Assembly: GCF_003952385.1 (NCBI RefSeq)
Contig: NZ_CP034444.1
Location: 6,709,001 to 6,773,000 of the forward strand
Direction of reading: 5' to 3'
From: Mesorhizobium sp. M1D.F.Ca.ET.043.01.1.1
Lineage (GTDB): Bacteria; Pseudomonadota; Alphaproteobacteria; Rhizobiales; Rhizobiaceae
Length of the DNA stretch: 64,000 nt
Made by a program: the position numbers and the translations under genes. Below the pieces are notes generated by a model. The model saw only the letters and a list, made by a program, of their open reading frames with translations. It searched no databases and was not told where the DNA came from. Positions 15,161 to 23,650 of this stretch are shown piece after piece. The stretch's first letter is position 1, and each line of letters starts with the position of its first letter.

Positions 15161-15412
15161 TCAGTGCGCCATCCAACTACGATATTGAACGATGTTCGCC
15201 AGGTAGTGCCAGAACGACCGCCATTCCGCCACCGCAGCCTCGGCGGCCCACTGCGAGGCACACCAGTCGGGCAGCACTTCCTGTTGGAGCAGGTGTTGCG
15301 CGACCTCCTGCAGCGTGCATGCGGGGTTTCTCGCCTCGAAGAGGACTGCTGCATCGTAGGCCTTTTCCAAACCGGGCCGGATAGGCGTCGTGCCGAGAAG
15401 TTGTACGACCAT
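15161..15412 (-). CDS. Small hypothetical protein in integrase operon
   Basis: The 83-residue product starts at ATG 15412, overlapping the preceding stop codon by one base (TGATG). It is helical, with four Trp residues in the C-terminal half (LPDWCASQWAAEAAVAEWRSFWHYLANIV). I do not recognise a family. Coupling to the integrase unit suggests a part in integration, excision or its control. Confidence 0.65.
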   Translation of the reverse strand: MVVQLLGTTPIRPGLEKAYDAAVLFEARNPACTLQEVAQHLLQQEVLPDWCASQWAAEAAVAEWRSFWHYLANIVQYRSWMAH

Positions 15413-15597
15413 CAGCGCGCGGCCCCTTCCGAGCGGTCTTCTGGCGTCGGGGCCTGATCTTCCTGCTGCCGCTGTTTCGGGGTGCTCTTCGCTAGCGCGT
15501 CGAGCAGCGCCTGATCCTTCCGCTGGGCGAGGTCCGCCTCGTCCTGCATGGCCTCCATCAGCTTCGCCGCGGCTTCCTGTAGAGTCGTCAAGGTCAT
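15412..15597 (-). CDS. Small helical protein coupled to integrase
   Basis: The 61-residue product starts at ATG 15597, overlapping the integrase stop (ATGA), with AGGAGGAA as an excellent ribosome site inside the end of the integrase gene. The N-terminal part is a charged helix (TLQEAAAKLMEAMQDEADLAQ), the C-terminal part is Gln/Glu/Pro-rich. The strong ribosome site means it is made in larger amounts than the integrase. Function unknown. Confidence 0.65.
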   Translation of the reverse strand: MTLTTLQEAAAKLMEAMQDEADLAQRKDQALLDALAKSTPKQRQQEDQAPTPEDRSEGAAR

Positions 15598-16952
15598 TTC
15601 CTCCTCTGCTTCATCGGGATGACATTGGCGCCAGCCGGCTCCGGGTCCTCCGGAGCTGGCTCCGGCGCCGGCTTGACGGGCGCCAGGGCAGCGGAAGCGA
15701 GTTCCGCTGCCTCGCGCAGAGGATCGTCATACAGGTGCGCATAGCGTGCCGTGGTGCTTACCTGGCTGTGGCCCAGCATCCTGCCGATGGTCGTCAGCGG
15801 CACCCCCTTGCTGACCAGCACGCTTGCGTTGGTGTGGCGAAGGTCGTGGATGCGCACGTTCGGCGTGACCTTGGTCTTCCCGTTAGGAAGCGTCGTGACG
15901 TCGACCAGCTCGGCCGCAATGCAAAGCTCGCGCCACTGGGTCTTGATCTCCTCGCGATGGCCTTTGCCGCCGCGGCCCGGGAAAATGTAGTCGGACAGCT
16001 TCTCGCCCTTCTTCAGCTTTTCCTGCGCCTGCGCGAGCAGGTCGGCCAGCAGCGACTGGGCAGCGGCCGACAGCGGCACCTCGTGCCATCCCTTCTGCTT
16101 CGTCGTCGACGCCGGCTTGGTCCACTTGCCGGCGTCGAGGTCGACACCTGCCCAAGTTCCCTCGGCGGCGTCGAAATACTTCCAGCGCATGCTCTCGACC
16201 TCGTCGCGCCGCGCGCCGGTCAGGAGCAGGAGCCGGACGATGTTGCAAGCTTGTTGGTCCTTGTGCGCGGCGAGGGCGGCTGTCAGGCTCTCCAGCTCGG
16301 CGGCCGACAGGTACCGCTTGCGCTTTGCCTCGGTGTTGCGGTCGATGCCCTTGGCTGGGTTGCCGGCGGCATGGTCGCGCCAACCCCATTTGAGCGCGAG
16401 GCTGAACATCTTGCTGAGCAGCGCGACCACGCGGTTCGCCCGATAGCGTGCCGGCCGGCCGCTTATGCCGCGCTTGCTGATCGCCGCGTGCAGGTCCTCG
16501 ACGTCCGTGGAGTGGACATCCGCGACCTTCTTCTCCTTCAGCTTCGGCAGGATGTAGTCGCGGATCATAGCCTTGTCGTCGACGACGGACGAGGGCCGTT
16601 TCTTCTTCGCGTCGAGGTGCCTCTCTTCATAGCGTTGGCACAGGTCTTTCACGGTCTTGGCGTCGCGCTCCTCTTCGAGCTTGGCCAGCGGATCGCCGCC
16701 CTTATCGATCAGCTGCTTCTGCTTTTTGGCCTCCTCACGCGCAGCGCCGATCTTCCAGTCGTCGCATGAGCCGATGGTGTAGCGGCGTTCCTTGCCGGTG
16801 GCGCGCGTCCGATAGTTGAGGATGAAGGCTTTGTTGCCGGCCGCCGTGACGCGCACGCCAAGGCCCGTCACGGACTCGTCGTAGGTGATCCGGTTGCCCT
16901 TTGCTGGCTTCGGCAGGTGTTTGATGATGGTGTCGGTGAGTTTCTGTGCCAT
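15594..16952 (-). CDS. int: Tyrosine-type site-specific integrase
   Basis: With the ATG at 16952 the product has 452 residues; a frame extension to 17033 exists but the family-like sequence begins AQKLTDTIIKHL. An N-terminal DUF4102-type arm-binding domain (DESVTGLGVRVTAAGNKAF), a SAM-like core-binding domain and a catalytic domain are present. The catalytic residues are visible: Arg at about 248 (TGARRDEV), HDLRH at about 369-373, His at about 395 (GHSQ) and Tyr at about 404 (TARYAHL). It recombines the tRNA-Lys attachment site; attR lies 170 bases upstream of its start. It leads a three-gene operon. Confidence 0.95.
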   Translation of the reverse strand: MAQKLTDTIIKHLPKPAKGNRITYDESVTGLGVRVTAAGNKAFILNYRTRATGKERRYTIGSCDDWKIGAAREEAKKQKQLIDKGGDPLAKLEEERDAKTVKDLCQRYEERHLDAKKKRPSSVVDDKAMIRDYILPKLKEKKVADVHSTDVEDLHAAISKRGISGRPARYRANRVVALLSKMFSLALKWGWRDHAAGNPAKGIDRNTEAKRKRYLSAAELESLTAALAAHKDQQACNIVRLLLLTGARRDEVESMRWKYFDAAEGTWAGVDLDAGKWTKPASTTKQKGWHEVPLSAAAQSLLADLLAQAQEKLKKGEKLSDYIFPGRGGKGHREEIKTQWRELCIAAELVDVTTLPNGKTKVTPNVRIHDLRHTNASVLVSKGVPLTTIGRMLGHSQVSTTARYAHLYDDPLREAAELASAALAPVKPAPEPAPEDPEPAGANVIPMKQRRK

Positions 16953-17119
16953 GGCTTTGTGTCCGCGCCCGTGTCCGTCCGTTAGGTGCATTCCTGTGCC
17001 GCCCAATGTCGTCTGCTGTCGCTGATTTGTCAAACAGTGTCGCCTTGAAAGTCAATGACTTGAGGTGCGGACACGGGCAAAGCCTTGTGGCGCAAGGGTT
17101 TGCGCAAAATGGCCTTCGG

Positions 17120-17169
17120 CTGACTTTTAATCAGTAGGTCATGGGTTCGAATCCCATCGCGCTCACCAA
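17120..17169 (+). repeat. attR: right copy of 50-bp attachment repeat
   Basis: It is identical to 783-832. It holds only the anticodon stem to CCA end of tRNA-Lys, so it is not a second tRNA gene. It marks the chromosomal junction at the right end of the element. Confidence 0.92.
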
Positions 17170-17769
17170 GATTTTTCAAAACATTCAATGGCTTGTCAGA
17201 GATCGCGCGGTCTATGCGATGCCGGCGTCCAGTGCCCGGGCACTCGATTTCGCCGTTGCATTTCTTGCCTTCTACCAGCGCAGTGGGTGGATGCCCCAAA
17301 GGAATAGGGGGCTATATCTTTCGTTTCTTCGGACCAATGCCGTTGGAAGGTTGGACCTCAGCCGATTGCGGGCCTGCTGACAATTCAGGCACTTTGCCGC
17401 GCGCCGGCTGATAACCCCAAGCCCCCCGCCCATCAGTCGGCGCACAGCCCGGCTTGCGAACCTCAATCCACCCCAAAGCAAGCCGGGCTCTTGATCAAGC
17501 ACCATGCCAAATCGAGAAGCACCGCATGATCACTTACATCCTCGTGGCGTGGCTCCTTTTCCAGCCCGCCAGCATCGTCGCCGGCAAGTCTATCGCCTTC
17601 GGCAGCCGGTGATGACCGACTGATGTAGCCAAGTTCCCGCCCATGGCGGGAGATGAAGGCGCCGGGCCGGCGGTCGCGGGGAAGCCGGCTTGCATGGGCG
17701 GAACGGTTGCGCAATGCTGGCGTCGGGGAGTGGTGTTCGCAATATCGATTCTGTGGAAGAAGCACCACT
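17170..17769. other. 600 bp without a firm gene, right of attR
   Basis: No open frame here has family resemblance. One perfect 12-bp inverted repeat is visible: AGCCCGGCTTGC (17446-17457) with GCAAGCCGGGCT (17478-17489) around a 20-base loop, possibly a terminator. A 28-codon frame at 17526-17612 would encode a hydrophobic peptide (MITYILVAWLLFQPASIVAG) but has only a weak GAGAAG ribosome site. This was the original downstream flank of tRNA-Lys before integration. Confidence 0.45.
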
Positions 17770-18309
17770 ATGTTCATCGATTACTACGAGCTTCTTGAAA
17801 TCAGCCCGAACGCGAATTCGGAAACGATTGAACGGATATTTCGTCATTTCGCCATGCGCTACCATCCCGACAATCGGGACACCGGCGACGAATCACGCTT
17901 CAACGAAATCGTGGAAGCCCACAATACGCTCAAGGATCCGGTCAAGCGCGCCCAATACGACGTCCAGTATAAAGACCATTTGAGCCTTCGCCGCGAACTG
18001 TCCGAGGAAGCCAGCAACGCCAAAGGGCTCGAGCGGGACATCGTCATTCAAGCCAAGCTGCTGTCGCTTCTTTATGTAAAACGTCGGCAAGACGTCAACA
18101 ATCCCGGCATCGGCGATGAAGAGCTCGAACGCTTATCAGGCTGCCCGCGAGAACATCTGGAGTTTCATCTCTGGTATCTCAAGGCAAAGGGCTGGATAGC
18201 AAGAATCGAAAACGGAATGTTCGCGATCACCGTGGACGGCATCGATCGCGCCAATTCCGAACATCGTCGTAACGTCCCGGTGACCAGGCTGCTGGACCAT
18301 GCGGACTGA
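17770..18309 (+). CDS. J-domain (DnaJ-like) protein
   Basis: The 179-residue product starts at ATG 17770, shortly after GGAAGAAG. An N-terminal J-domain (about 3-65) contains DYYELLEISPNANSETIERIF, the HPD motif (YHPDN) and the closing VKRAQYD, so it should stimulate an Hsp70. The C-terminal 100 residues lack the DnaJ zinc and substrate-binding domains and instead look like a small winged-helix module (IGDEELERLSGCPREHLEFHLWYLKAKGWIARI). It is probably a specialised cochaperone; partner unknown. A mosaic repeat lies 41 bases after its stop. Confidence 0.82.
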   Translation: MFIDYYELLEISPNANSETIERIFRHFAMRYHPDNRDTGDESRFNEIVEAHNTLKDPVKRAQYDVQYKDHLSLRRELSEEASNAKGLERDIVIQAKLLSLLYVKRRQDVNNPGIGDEELERLSGCPREHLEFHLWYLKAKGWIARIENGMFAITVDGIDRANSEHRRNVPVTRLLDHAD

Positions 18310-18350
18310 AGGGATATCAGCAACCTTCCTCGGCTGTCGGCCGATGCATT

Positions 18351-18454
18351 AGAACGTTTCAGCGATTCATAGAATCGCCGAACCGCTCTAAGTATCTGTT
18401 TTTACGCAATTCCGGACGAAAAACCGTTACACACTTTTCCTGGAATTGCTCTAG
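18351..18454 (-). repeat. Mosaic palindromic repeat, copy R1
   Basis: On the minus strand it begins CTAGAGCAATTCCAGGAAAA and continues with CGGTTTTTCGTCCGGAATTG. It matches R2 (18768-18870) and R3 (20093-20200) throughout, in the opposite direction. The type corresponds to the mosaic palindromic intergenic elements of rhizobia. Confidence 0.8.
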
Positions 18455-18584
18455 CAGTCACTTGTGCCTGGATGGCGCAGGGGCCGTGGTTGGCTTGTGG
18501 CAGGTCATCCGGTGGCCCGGCATAACCGGCGGCCCGCGCAACACCCGCCTGGGGCGGGCATGGGGCGGCAAAGGGGAGGGCAAA

Positions 18585-18770
18585 TTGTCCGAGAAAAAGG
18601 TGATCGCAGTCAAAGACTGGACCTGCGCCATGAGCGACGAGCTTGGCCGCGTAGCCCTGAGGATCAATCCTACCGACGGCGAGCCGGTGCTGGTCTTGAT
18701 GACCATCTTCCAGGCGGCAAAGATGGGGCGCGAACTGCAGTCGCCGAAACGCGTCCAACTGTCCATCTAG
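18585..18770 (+). CDS. Small conserved hypothetical protein
   Basis: The best start is TTG 18585 with AAGGGGAGGG just upstream; the longer frame from 18462 has no ribosome site. The 61-residue product (SEKKVIAVKDWTCAMSDELG, then VALRINPTDGEPVLVLMTI) looks like a compact beta-rich domain without signal or membrane segments. The stop codon TAG (18768-18770) is formed by the first bases of repeat R2, so the original C-terminus may have been different. Function unknown. Confidence 0.55.
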   Translation: MSEKKVIAVKDWTCAMSDELGRVALRINPTDGEPVLVLMTIFQAAKMGRELQSPKRVQLSI

Positions 18771-18870
18771 AGCAATTCCAGGAAAAGTGTGAGCGGTTTT
18801 CCGTCCGGAATTGCGTAAAAACAAGGAGATAAAGCGTTCCGCCGTTTCCATGAAACGGTGAAACGCACTA
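18768..18870 (+). repeat. Mosaic palindromic repeat, copy R2
   Basis: It starts TAGAGCAATTCCAGGAAAAG, passes through GCGGTTTTCCGTCCGGAATT and ends in an imperfect hairpin around TTTCCATGAAACGGTGAAACG. It matches R1 and R3. Confidence 0.85.
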
Positions 18871-18958
18871 GCGGGGCGTCGGCACAAGATGAAGCACCCA
18901 ACCTTGCCGCCAGGCAGGGTGGTGGCTAAGGTCGACTTTCCCGAAGGAGAGCTCGACC

Positions 18959-20095
18959 ATGGCACTTGACCTTTCGGTGGATGCTTCAGCCACTAAAGCG
19001 GCGGCACCCGGCAAATATCTCTTCGGCCCGGTCGCCGACTTCCTCATGCTCGGCGGTGGTGCGTTCCTGATCCTGCCAATTCTGCTTTTGGTGCCGCTCG
19101 AATACGAGGGGCTCGTCGCGGCAACGATGGTGGTCGTGGCCTACCTTGTGAACTATCCCCATTTCGCCCACTCGTACCAGATTTTCTACCGCAATTTCGG
19201 GCGCAAGCTGAGCGGCAAGGGCTACGACAGGAGCCTGCAGCTCCGCTACATTTTCGCCGGCATCGTCGTTCCCGTGATCATGGGCGCGTTTTTTGCCTAT
19301 GGCGCGGCCACGGCGAACACCCGCCTGCTTGGATATGCGGCCAACGCGATGTTCTTCTTCGTGGGCTGGCACTACGTCAAGCAAGGCTACGGCATGCTGA
19401 TGGTCGACGCCGTGCTGAAGCGCAAGTTCTTCGACGATCGGGACAAGAGGGTGCTGCTGGTCAACAGCTATGCGGTGTGGATCCTGGCATGGCTGCAGAC
19501 GAACACGGCGGTGACACAAGGAAAATATTACGGCCTGGAATATTATACATTCGCGGCCCCTTCCTGGATCTCCAACATTGCCCTGCTGGCGGCCGTTGCC
19601 TCGACGGCGGTCACAGTGCTGATGCTGATCAATCGCTGGCGAAAGAACGGCCGCGCCCTGCCGTATAACGGCATCGTGGCCTATGTCGCATCGCTCTACC
19701 TCTGGATTCTGATCGCGAGGATAAACCCGCTCTGGCTGCTTGTGGTGCCCGCGCTCCACTCGCTCCAGTATCTTGCGGTGGTCTGGCGCTATCAGACCAA
19801 CGTCGAGCGTGACGGTCAGGATGCCGGAAAGGATCCGCAACCGAAGATCCTGTCGTTTCTCGGCTACCGGCTTCGTGTCCTCGGATTCATCGTCGGCGGC
19901 GGCGCGCTCGGCTATCTCGGTTTCTGGCTGATTCCGTTCGTGCTGACTGCCTTGATCCCCTACGACAGGCAAGTCCTGGGTTCATCGCTGTTCTTCTTCA
20001 TCGTGCTGATATTCATCAACGTCCACCATTACTTCCTGGACAATGTGATGTGGCGCCGCGGCAACCCGGAAGTGTCCAAATACCTGTTCCGCTAG
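18959..20095 (+). CDS. Polytopic membrane protein with conserved-looking histidines
   Basis: The 378-residue product starts at ATG 18959, after AAGGAGAG. About eight to ten hydrophobic segments span it. Histidines sit at membrane edges in motifs that look metal-binding: NYPHFAHSYQIFYRN (about 65-80), GWHYVKQGYG (about 140-150), PALHSLQYL (about 263-271) and NVHHYFLDNVMWRR (about 354-367). Several families of integral membrane di-iron or haem enzymes have such histidines, but I cannot assign one. The gene is a single unit between repeats R2 and R3, and its TAG stop (20093-20095) lies in R3. Confidence 0.75.
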   Translation: MALDLSVDASATKAAAPGKYLFGPVADFLMLGGGAFLILPILLLVPLEYEGLVAATMVVVAYLVNYPHFAHSYQIFYRNFGRKLSGKGYDRSLQLRYIFAGIVVPVIMGAFFAYGAATANTRLLGYAANAMFFFVGWHYVKQGYGMLMVDAVLKRKFFDDRDKRVLLVNSYAVWILAWLQTNTAVTQGKYYGLEYYTFAAPSWISNIALLAAVASTAVTVLMLINRWRKNGRALPYNGIVAYVASLYLWILIARINPLWLLVVPALHSLQYLAVVWRYQTNVERDGQDAGKDPQPKILSFLGYRLRVLGFIVGGGALGYLGFWLIPFVLTALIPYDRQVLGSSLFFFIVLIFINVHHYFLDNVMWRRGNPEVSKYLFR

Positions 20096-20200
20096 AGCAA
20101 TTCCAGGAAAAGTGCGCAGCGGTTTTCCGTCCGGAATTGCGTCAAAACAAAAACTTAGGGGGGCGGTTCGGCGATTCCATGAAACGCTGAACCGCCCTAG
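20093..20200 (+). repeat. Mosaic palindromic repeat, copy R3
   Basis: It starts TAGAGCAATTCCAGGAAAAG and ends GAACCGCCCTAG. It fills the whole gap between two convergent genes, and its two CTAG edges supply the stop codons of both. Confidence 0.85.
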
Positions 20201-20595
20201 CCGCCCGCCCCATCGTCCATCATCGTGTTGGTGAGCGCCTCGTAAACCGCGCTGCATGTCTCGGAATGCGGGCAATCCTTTACAATGAACACAGGCGCCA
20301 TTGTTAGGATCGCGGCGATCAGGATTTGCAGGCTGAGCCCGATCAGGGTGATCGTCCTGCCGAACAGCCCAGCGAACAGGAAGTAGAGACCCTGAGCCAT
20401 GCAAGCCGCCGTCAGAACCCCCAGAAGCGGGCTCGTGGCTTTGGCAAAGGGGGTTATGTAGCCATCTGGAAAACCCACCATGCTGAGGTCCATGGACCAT
20501 TGCAGGGCCAGCACGATACTCAAGCCCGCCCAGGCAAGAGCAGCCATGCGCGTGATCCGTGTTTGCTTCGACTGCTCGCCGGCGACAGGCTTCAA
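20197..20595 (-). CDS. Membrane protein of unknown function
   Basis: The 132-residue product has four hydrophobic segments (about 18-33, 52-70, 74-90 and 92-106) and ends with two cysteines (KDCPHSETCSAV) and an acidic tail. It starts at ATG 20595, three bases after the dprA stop, so it is the last gene of the pyrB-pyrC-plsY-dprA unit. The TAG stop at 20197-20199 belongs to the edge of repeat R3. No family is recognised. Confidence 0.65.
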   Translation of the reverse strand: MKPVAGEQSKQTRITRMAALAWAGLSIVLALQWSMDLSMVGFPDGYITPFAKATSPLLGVLTAACMAQGLYFLFAGLFGRTITLIGLSLQILIAAILTMAPVFIVKDCPHSETCSAVYEALTNTMMDDGAGG

Positions 20596-20598
20596 AGA

Positions 20599-21735
20599 TC
20601 AAGCCTCTCCGAAAACCAGCGAAACATTGCCGCCGGCGTGGCGCTCGATCTTGCCGGCGAGGTCGAGTTCCAGGAGCACCATCGACACCTGCGCGGCGCT
20701 CAAGCCGGTATGGCGGATGATCTCGTCGACCGCTACCGGTGTCGGGCCGAGCGCTTCCAGCACGTCGGCGCGCTCGTTCTCGCCGGGCGGCGGCAGTGCC
20801 GACAGATCGGGTGCCTCGGCCAGCGGTGTGCCGCGAGGGGTGCGGACACCGGCGAGCGGCGCCAAAGCGCCGAGAATGTCGGCCGCTTCGGTGACGAGCG
20901 AGGCGCCGTCCTTGAGCAGGGCGTTGGAGCCGGCGGCACGCGGGTCGAGCGGTGACCCCGGCACGGCGAAAACCAGCCGGCCCATTTCGTTGGCAAGGCG
21001 GGCGCTGATCAGCGAGCCGGAGCGCTGCGCCGCTTCGACCACGACCAGGCCCAGCGCCATGCCGGCGACCAGCCGGTTGCGGCGTGGGAAATCCTGCGCG
21101 CGCGGCTGCCAGCCGAACGGCATCTCCGAGACAATGGCGCCGCCGCGCTCGGCGATGTCGTCGCACAGGCCGGCGTTGTCCGGCGGGTAGGGGACATCGA
21201 GGCCGCCGGCCAGCACGCCCACCGTGCCGGTCGAGATACTGCCCTGGTGCGCCGCCGTGTCGATGCCGCGCGCCAGGCCAGAGACGATGCCATAACCCTC
21301 ACGGCCGAGATCCGCCGCCAGCATGCGCGCCATCTTGATGCCGGCGAGCGAGGCATTGCGGGCGCCGACGATCGCCACCGCCGGCAGGCGAAACGCCGCG
21401 CCTTCGCCTTTTACCGCCAGCAGCGGCGGCGGGTTGTCCATGGTCTTCAGCATGGACGGATAGTCGGCCTCGCCGATGCCGACGAAACGGGCGCCGGCGC
21501 GGCGGGCCGCTTCCAGCTCTGCTTCAGCTTCGGCGATCGTCGGGATGCGGACGATGCGGTTGGCGCCGCCCGAGATCATCAGCTCGGGAAGCATTTCGAG
21601 CGCGGCCTCGGCCGAGCCGAAGCGGTTGATCAGTTCGCGAAAAGAGGCCGGGCCGACATTCGGCGTGCGGATCAGGCGGAGCCAAGCAAGCCGCTGCCGG
21701 TCGCTGAGACGCGGGCCGGCGACAGGCCCGCTCAT
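20599..21735 (-). CDS. dprA: DNA-processing protein DprA
   Basis: The 378-residue product has the DprA Rossmann-like domain: [50 protein letters not shown] and [12 protein letters not shown] are its usual signatures. A C-terminal winged-helix (about 315-372; [29 protein letters not shown]) completes it. DprA binds incoming single-stranded DNA and loads RecA during natural transformation. The start overlaps the plsY stop (ATGA). Confidence 0.95.
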   Translation of the reverse strand: MSGPVAGPRLSDRQRLAWLRLIRTPNVGPASFRELINRFGSAEAALEMLPELMISGGANRIVRIPTIAEAEAELEAARRAGARFVGIGEADYPSMLKTMDNPPPLLAVKGEGAAFRLPAVAIVGARNASLAGIKMARMLAADLGREGYGIVSGLARGIDTAAHQGSISTGTVGVLAGGLDVPYPPDNAGLCDDIAERGGAIVSEMPFGWQPRAQDFPRRNRLVAGMALGLVVVEAAQRSGSLISARLANEMGRLVFAVPGSPLDPRAAGSNALLKDGASLVTEAADILGALAPLAGVRTPRGTPLAEAPDLSALPPPGENERADVLEALGPTPVAVDEIIRHTGLSAAQVSMVLLELDLAGKIERHAGGNVSLVFGEA

Positions 21736-22313
21736 CCCTTCGCCCCGATCTTGCCCTCGGTGCCGGCGAGCAGACGCGAGATGTTGGCTCGGTGCTTGAT
21801 GAAGACGATCAGGCTCATCACCGCGAACAGCCCGGCGATCTGCGGTGTGCTGATGAAATAGAGCGCGATCGGCACCACGACCGCCGCCGCCAGCGCCGCC
21901 AGCGATGAATAGCGGAACAGGAACGCCATGGCGAGCCAGACGACGGCGAAGACAAGCATGCCTTGCCAGGCAAGGCCGAGCAGCACGCCGAGATAGGTGG
22001 CGACGCCCTTGCCGCCCTTGAAGCCGAGCCAGACCGGGAAAAGATGGCCCAGGAAGGCGCCGAAACCTGCTGCGAGCGCCAGTTCCGGCGCGAAATGGCC
22101 TGCGATCAGCACGGCCGCCGTGCCTTTCAGCGCATCGAGCAGAAGCGTCGCCGCGGCGAGGCCCTTGCTGCCGGTGCGCAGCACATTGGTTGCGCCGATA
22201 TTGCCGGAGCCGATCTGGCGCACGTCGCCGAGGCCGGCCGCACGGGTGATCAAGAGCCCGAACGGGATCGAGCCAAGCAGGTAGCCGAAGATCAGTGCGA
22301 GCCCGTAACCCAT
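21732..22313 (-). CDS. plsY: Acyl-phosphate:glycerol-3-phosphate acyltransferase
   Basis: The 193-residue product is an integral membrane protein of the PlsY family. It shows [14 protein letters not shown], the [13 protein letters not shown] motif that binds glycerol phosphate, [21 protein letters not shown] and further helices. It transfers an acyl group from acyl phosphate to glycerol-3-phosphate, the first step of phospholipid synthesis. It lies 50 bases after pyrC and overlaps dprA. Confidence 0.96.
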   Translation of the reverse strand: MGYGLALIFGYLLGSIPFGLLITRAAGLGDVRQIGSGNIGATNVLRTGSKGLAAATLLLDALKGTAAVLIAGHFAPELALAAGFGAFLGHLFPVWLGFKGGKGVATYLGVLLGLAWQGMLVFAVVWLAMAFLFRYSSLAALAAAVVVPIALYFISTPQIAGLFAVMSLIVFIKHRANISRLLAGTEGKIGAKG

Positions 22314-22363
22314 TGTTCCCCCGCTTATTTATGCCAGTCGAGCCGGTGCTTGTCGACGGACGC

Positions 22364-23650
22364 TCAGGCCGAGAACACTGTGCGGCCCGCCACCATCGTT
22401 TGCAAGACCTTGCCCTGTAGGCGTGCGCCCTCGAAGCATGTGTTCTTCGAGCGCGAGCGCAGGCCGCTCTCGCTGACGATCCAGGGCTCGTCGAGATCGA
22501 CCACGGCGAGGTCCGCCACAGCGCCGGGCTTCAGCGTGCCGCCTGGCAGGCCAAACAGCTTTGCCGGCGCGGTCGAGAGCGTCTCGATCAGCCTGAGCAG
22601 CGGCACGTCGCCATTGTGGTAGAGCCGAAGCGCTGCGCCAAGCAGCGTCTCCAGCCCGATCGCGCCGGCTGCGGCATCGGCGAAAGGCAGGCGTTTGGTG
22701 TCGACATCCTGCGGGTCGTGCGAGGAGACGATGATGTCGATCGTGCCGTCCTTGATCGCCTCGATCATCGCCAGCCGGTCGTCCTCAGCTCGCAAGGGCG
22801 GGGTCAGCCGGAAGAAGGTGCGGTATTCGCCGACGTCGTTCTCGTTGAGAGACAGGTTGTGGATGGCAACTCCAGCCGTGACGCTGGCGCCATCCGCCTT
22901 TGCCCGCCCCACGGCTCCAACCGCCATCGCGGTCGAGATCTTGGCGGCGTGATAGGCCCCGCCAGTCAGCCGCGCCAGCGCCAGGTCGCGCTCCAGCGGG
23001 ATGAGCTCGGCCTCGCGCGGGATGCCGGAAAGGCCGAGCCAGCTCGCATAAAGGCCCTCGTTCATCACGCCGGCCGAGGCGAGATCGGTGTCCTGGGTTT
23101 CATGCGCGATCACGCCGCCGAAATCGCGCGCGTAGGTCAGCGCACGGCGCATCACCAGCGCGTTGGCGATCGTGTGGCGTCCGTCGGTGAAGGCCACGGC
23201 GCCGGCCTCGCGCAGCAGGCCGAACTCGGTCATCTCGCGGCCTTCCAGCCCTTTGGTGACCGCCGCCGCCGGAAAGATGTTGACGCTCGCCGTGTCCCTT
23301 GCCGTGCGCAGCACGAATTCAACCAGGGCGACGTTGTCGATCACCGGATTGGTGTCGGGCATCATGACGATGGAGGTGACGCCGCCGGCCGCCGCCGCGA
23401 CGCTTGCCGAGGCGATGGTCTCGCGGTGCTCGCCGCCGGGTTCGCCGATGAAGACGCGGGCATCGACGAGGCCCGGAATCACCGTCTTGCCGGCGCAGTC
23501 GATGACGACGGCGCCTTCGGGGGCGCCCTGGTTCAGCGCCGCCTTGCCGGCGGCGGCGATCTTCTTCCCGTCGACGACGACGGTGCCGACCTCATCGACG
23601 CCGCGCGACGGGTCGACGATGTGGGCCCCGCTGAAGACCGTCACGCTCAT
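22364..23650 (-). CDS. pyrC: Dihydroorotase-like protein, metal site degenerate (PyrX type?)
   Basis: The 428-residue product is a class I dihydroorotase by overall sequence, and its ATGA overlap with pyrB fixes its pathway as pyrimidine synthesis. However the usual D-x-H-x-H-LREPG metal motif reads [10 protein letters not shown] here, so both metal-binding histidines are absent, and the later D-HAPH region reads [11 protein letters not shown]. This is the signature of the inactive dihydroorotase that scaffolds aspartate transcarbamoylase in some bacteria. If so, a second active dihydroorotase must be encoded elsewhere. The surrounding sequence is otherwise intact, so this is not a decayed gene. 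Confidence 0.9.
   Translation of the reverse strand: MSVTVFSGAHIVDPSRGVDEVGTVVVDGKKIAAAGKAALNQGAPEGAVVIDCAGKTVIPGLVDARVFIGEPGGEHRETIASASVAAAAGGVTSIVMMPDTNPVIDNVALVEFVLRTARDTASVNIFPAAAVTKGLEGREMTEFGLLREAGAVAFTDGRHTIANALVMRRALTYARDFGGVIAHETQDTDLASAGVMNEGLYASWLGLSGIPREAELIPLERDLALARLTGGAYHAAKISTAMAVGAVGRAKADGASVTAGVAIHNLSLNENDVGEYRTFFRLTPPLRAEDDRLAMIEAIKDGTIDIIVSSHDPQDVDTKRLPFADAAAGAIGLETLLGAALRLYHNGDVPLLRLIETLSTAPAKLFGLPGGTLKPGAVADLAVVDLDEPWIVSESGLRSRSKNTCFEGARLQGKVLQTMVAGRTVFSA

Larger units (their letters stand above)
783..17119. mobile_element. 16.3 kb integrative element in tRNA-Lys (phage-satellite-like)
   Basis: The element is bounded by an exact 50-bp direct repeat made of the tRNA-Lys 3' half (783-832 and 17120-17169). 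A tyrosine integrase gene lies next to the right repeat and reads inward. Inside are a RepA-like ATPase, a primase-polymerase, an AlpA-like regulator, an HTH protein and many small proteins of unknown role. I see no virion structural gene, no large terminase, no relaxase and no conjugation gene, so it could be a phage satellite, a decayed prophage or a small integrative plasmid. Replication genes plus integrase plus AlpA argue for a satellite or P4-like element. Confidence 0.85.

Noticed and set aside
15390..16769. 459-codon plus-strand open frame opposite the integrase
   Set aside because: It mirrors the integrase and its operon partners, whose catalytic motifs are clear; the plus frame is Arg/Leu-rich without any motif.
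17120..17169. Second tRNA-Lys gene
   Set aside because: Only the 3' half is present; the acceptor 5' strand and D-arm are missing, and the copy equals the attachment repeat.
17526..17612. 28-codon hydrophobic peptide frame right of attR
   Set aside because: The peptide looks like a membrane helix, but the ribosome site is weak and such short frames arise by chance; kept only as a note.
18351..20200. Composite transposon formed by R1-R3
   Set aside because: The repeats are about 105 bp, carry no transposase and differ in orientation; no transposase gene is in between. They fit intergenic mosaic elements.
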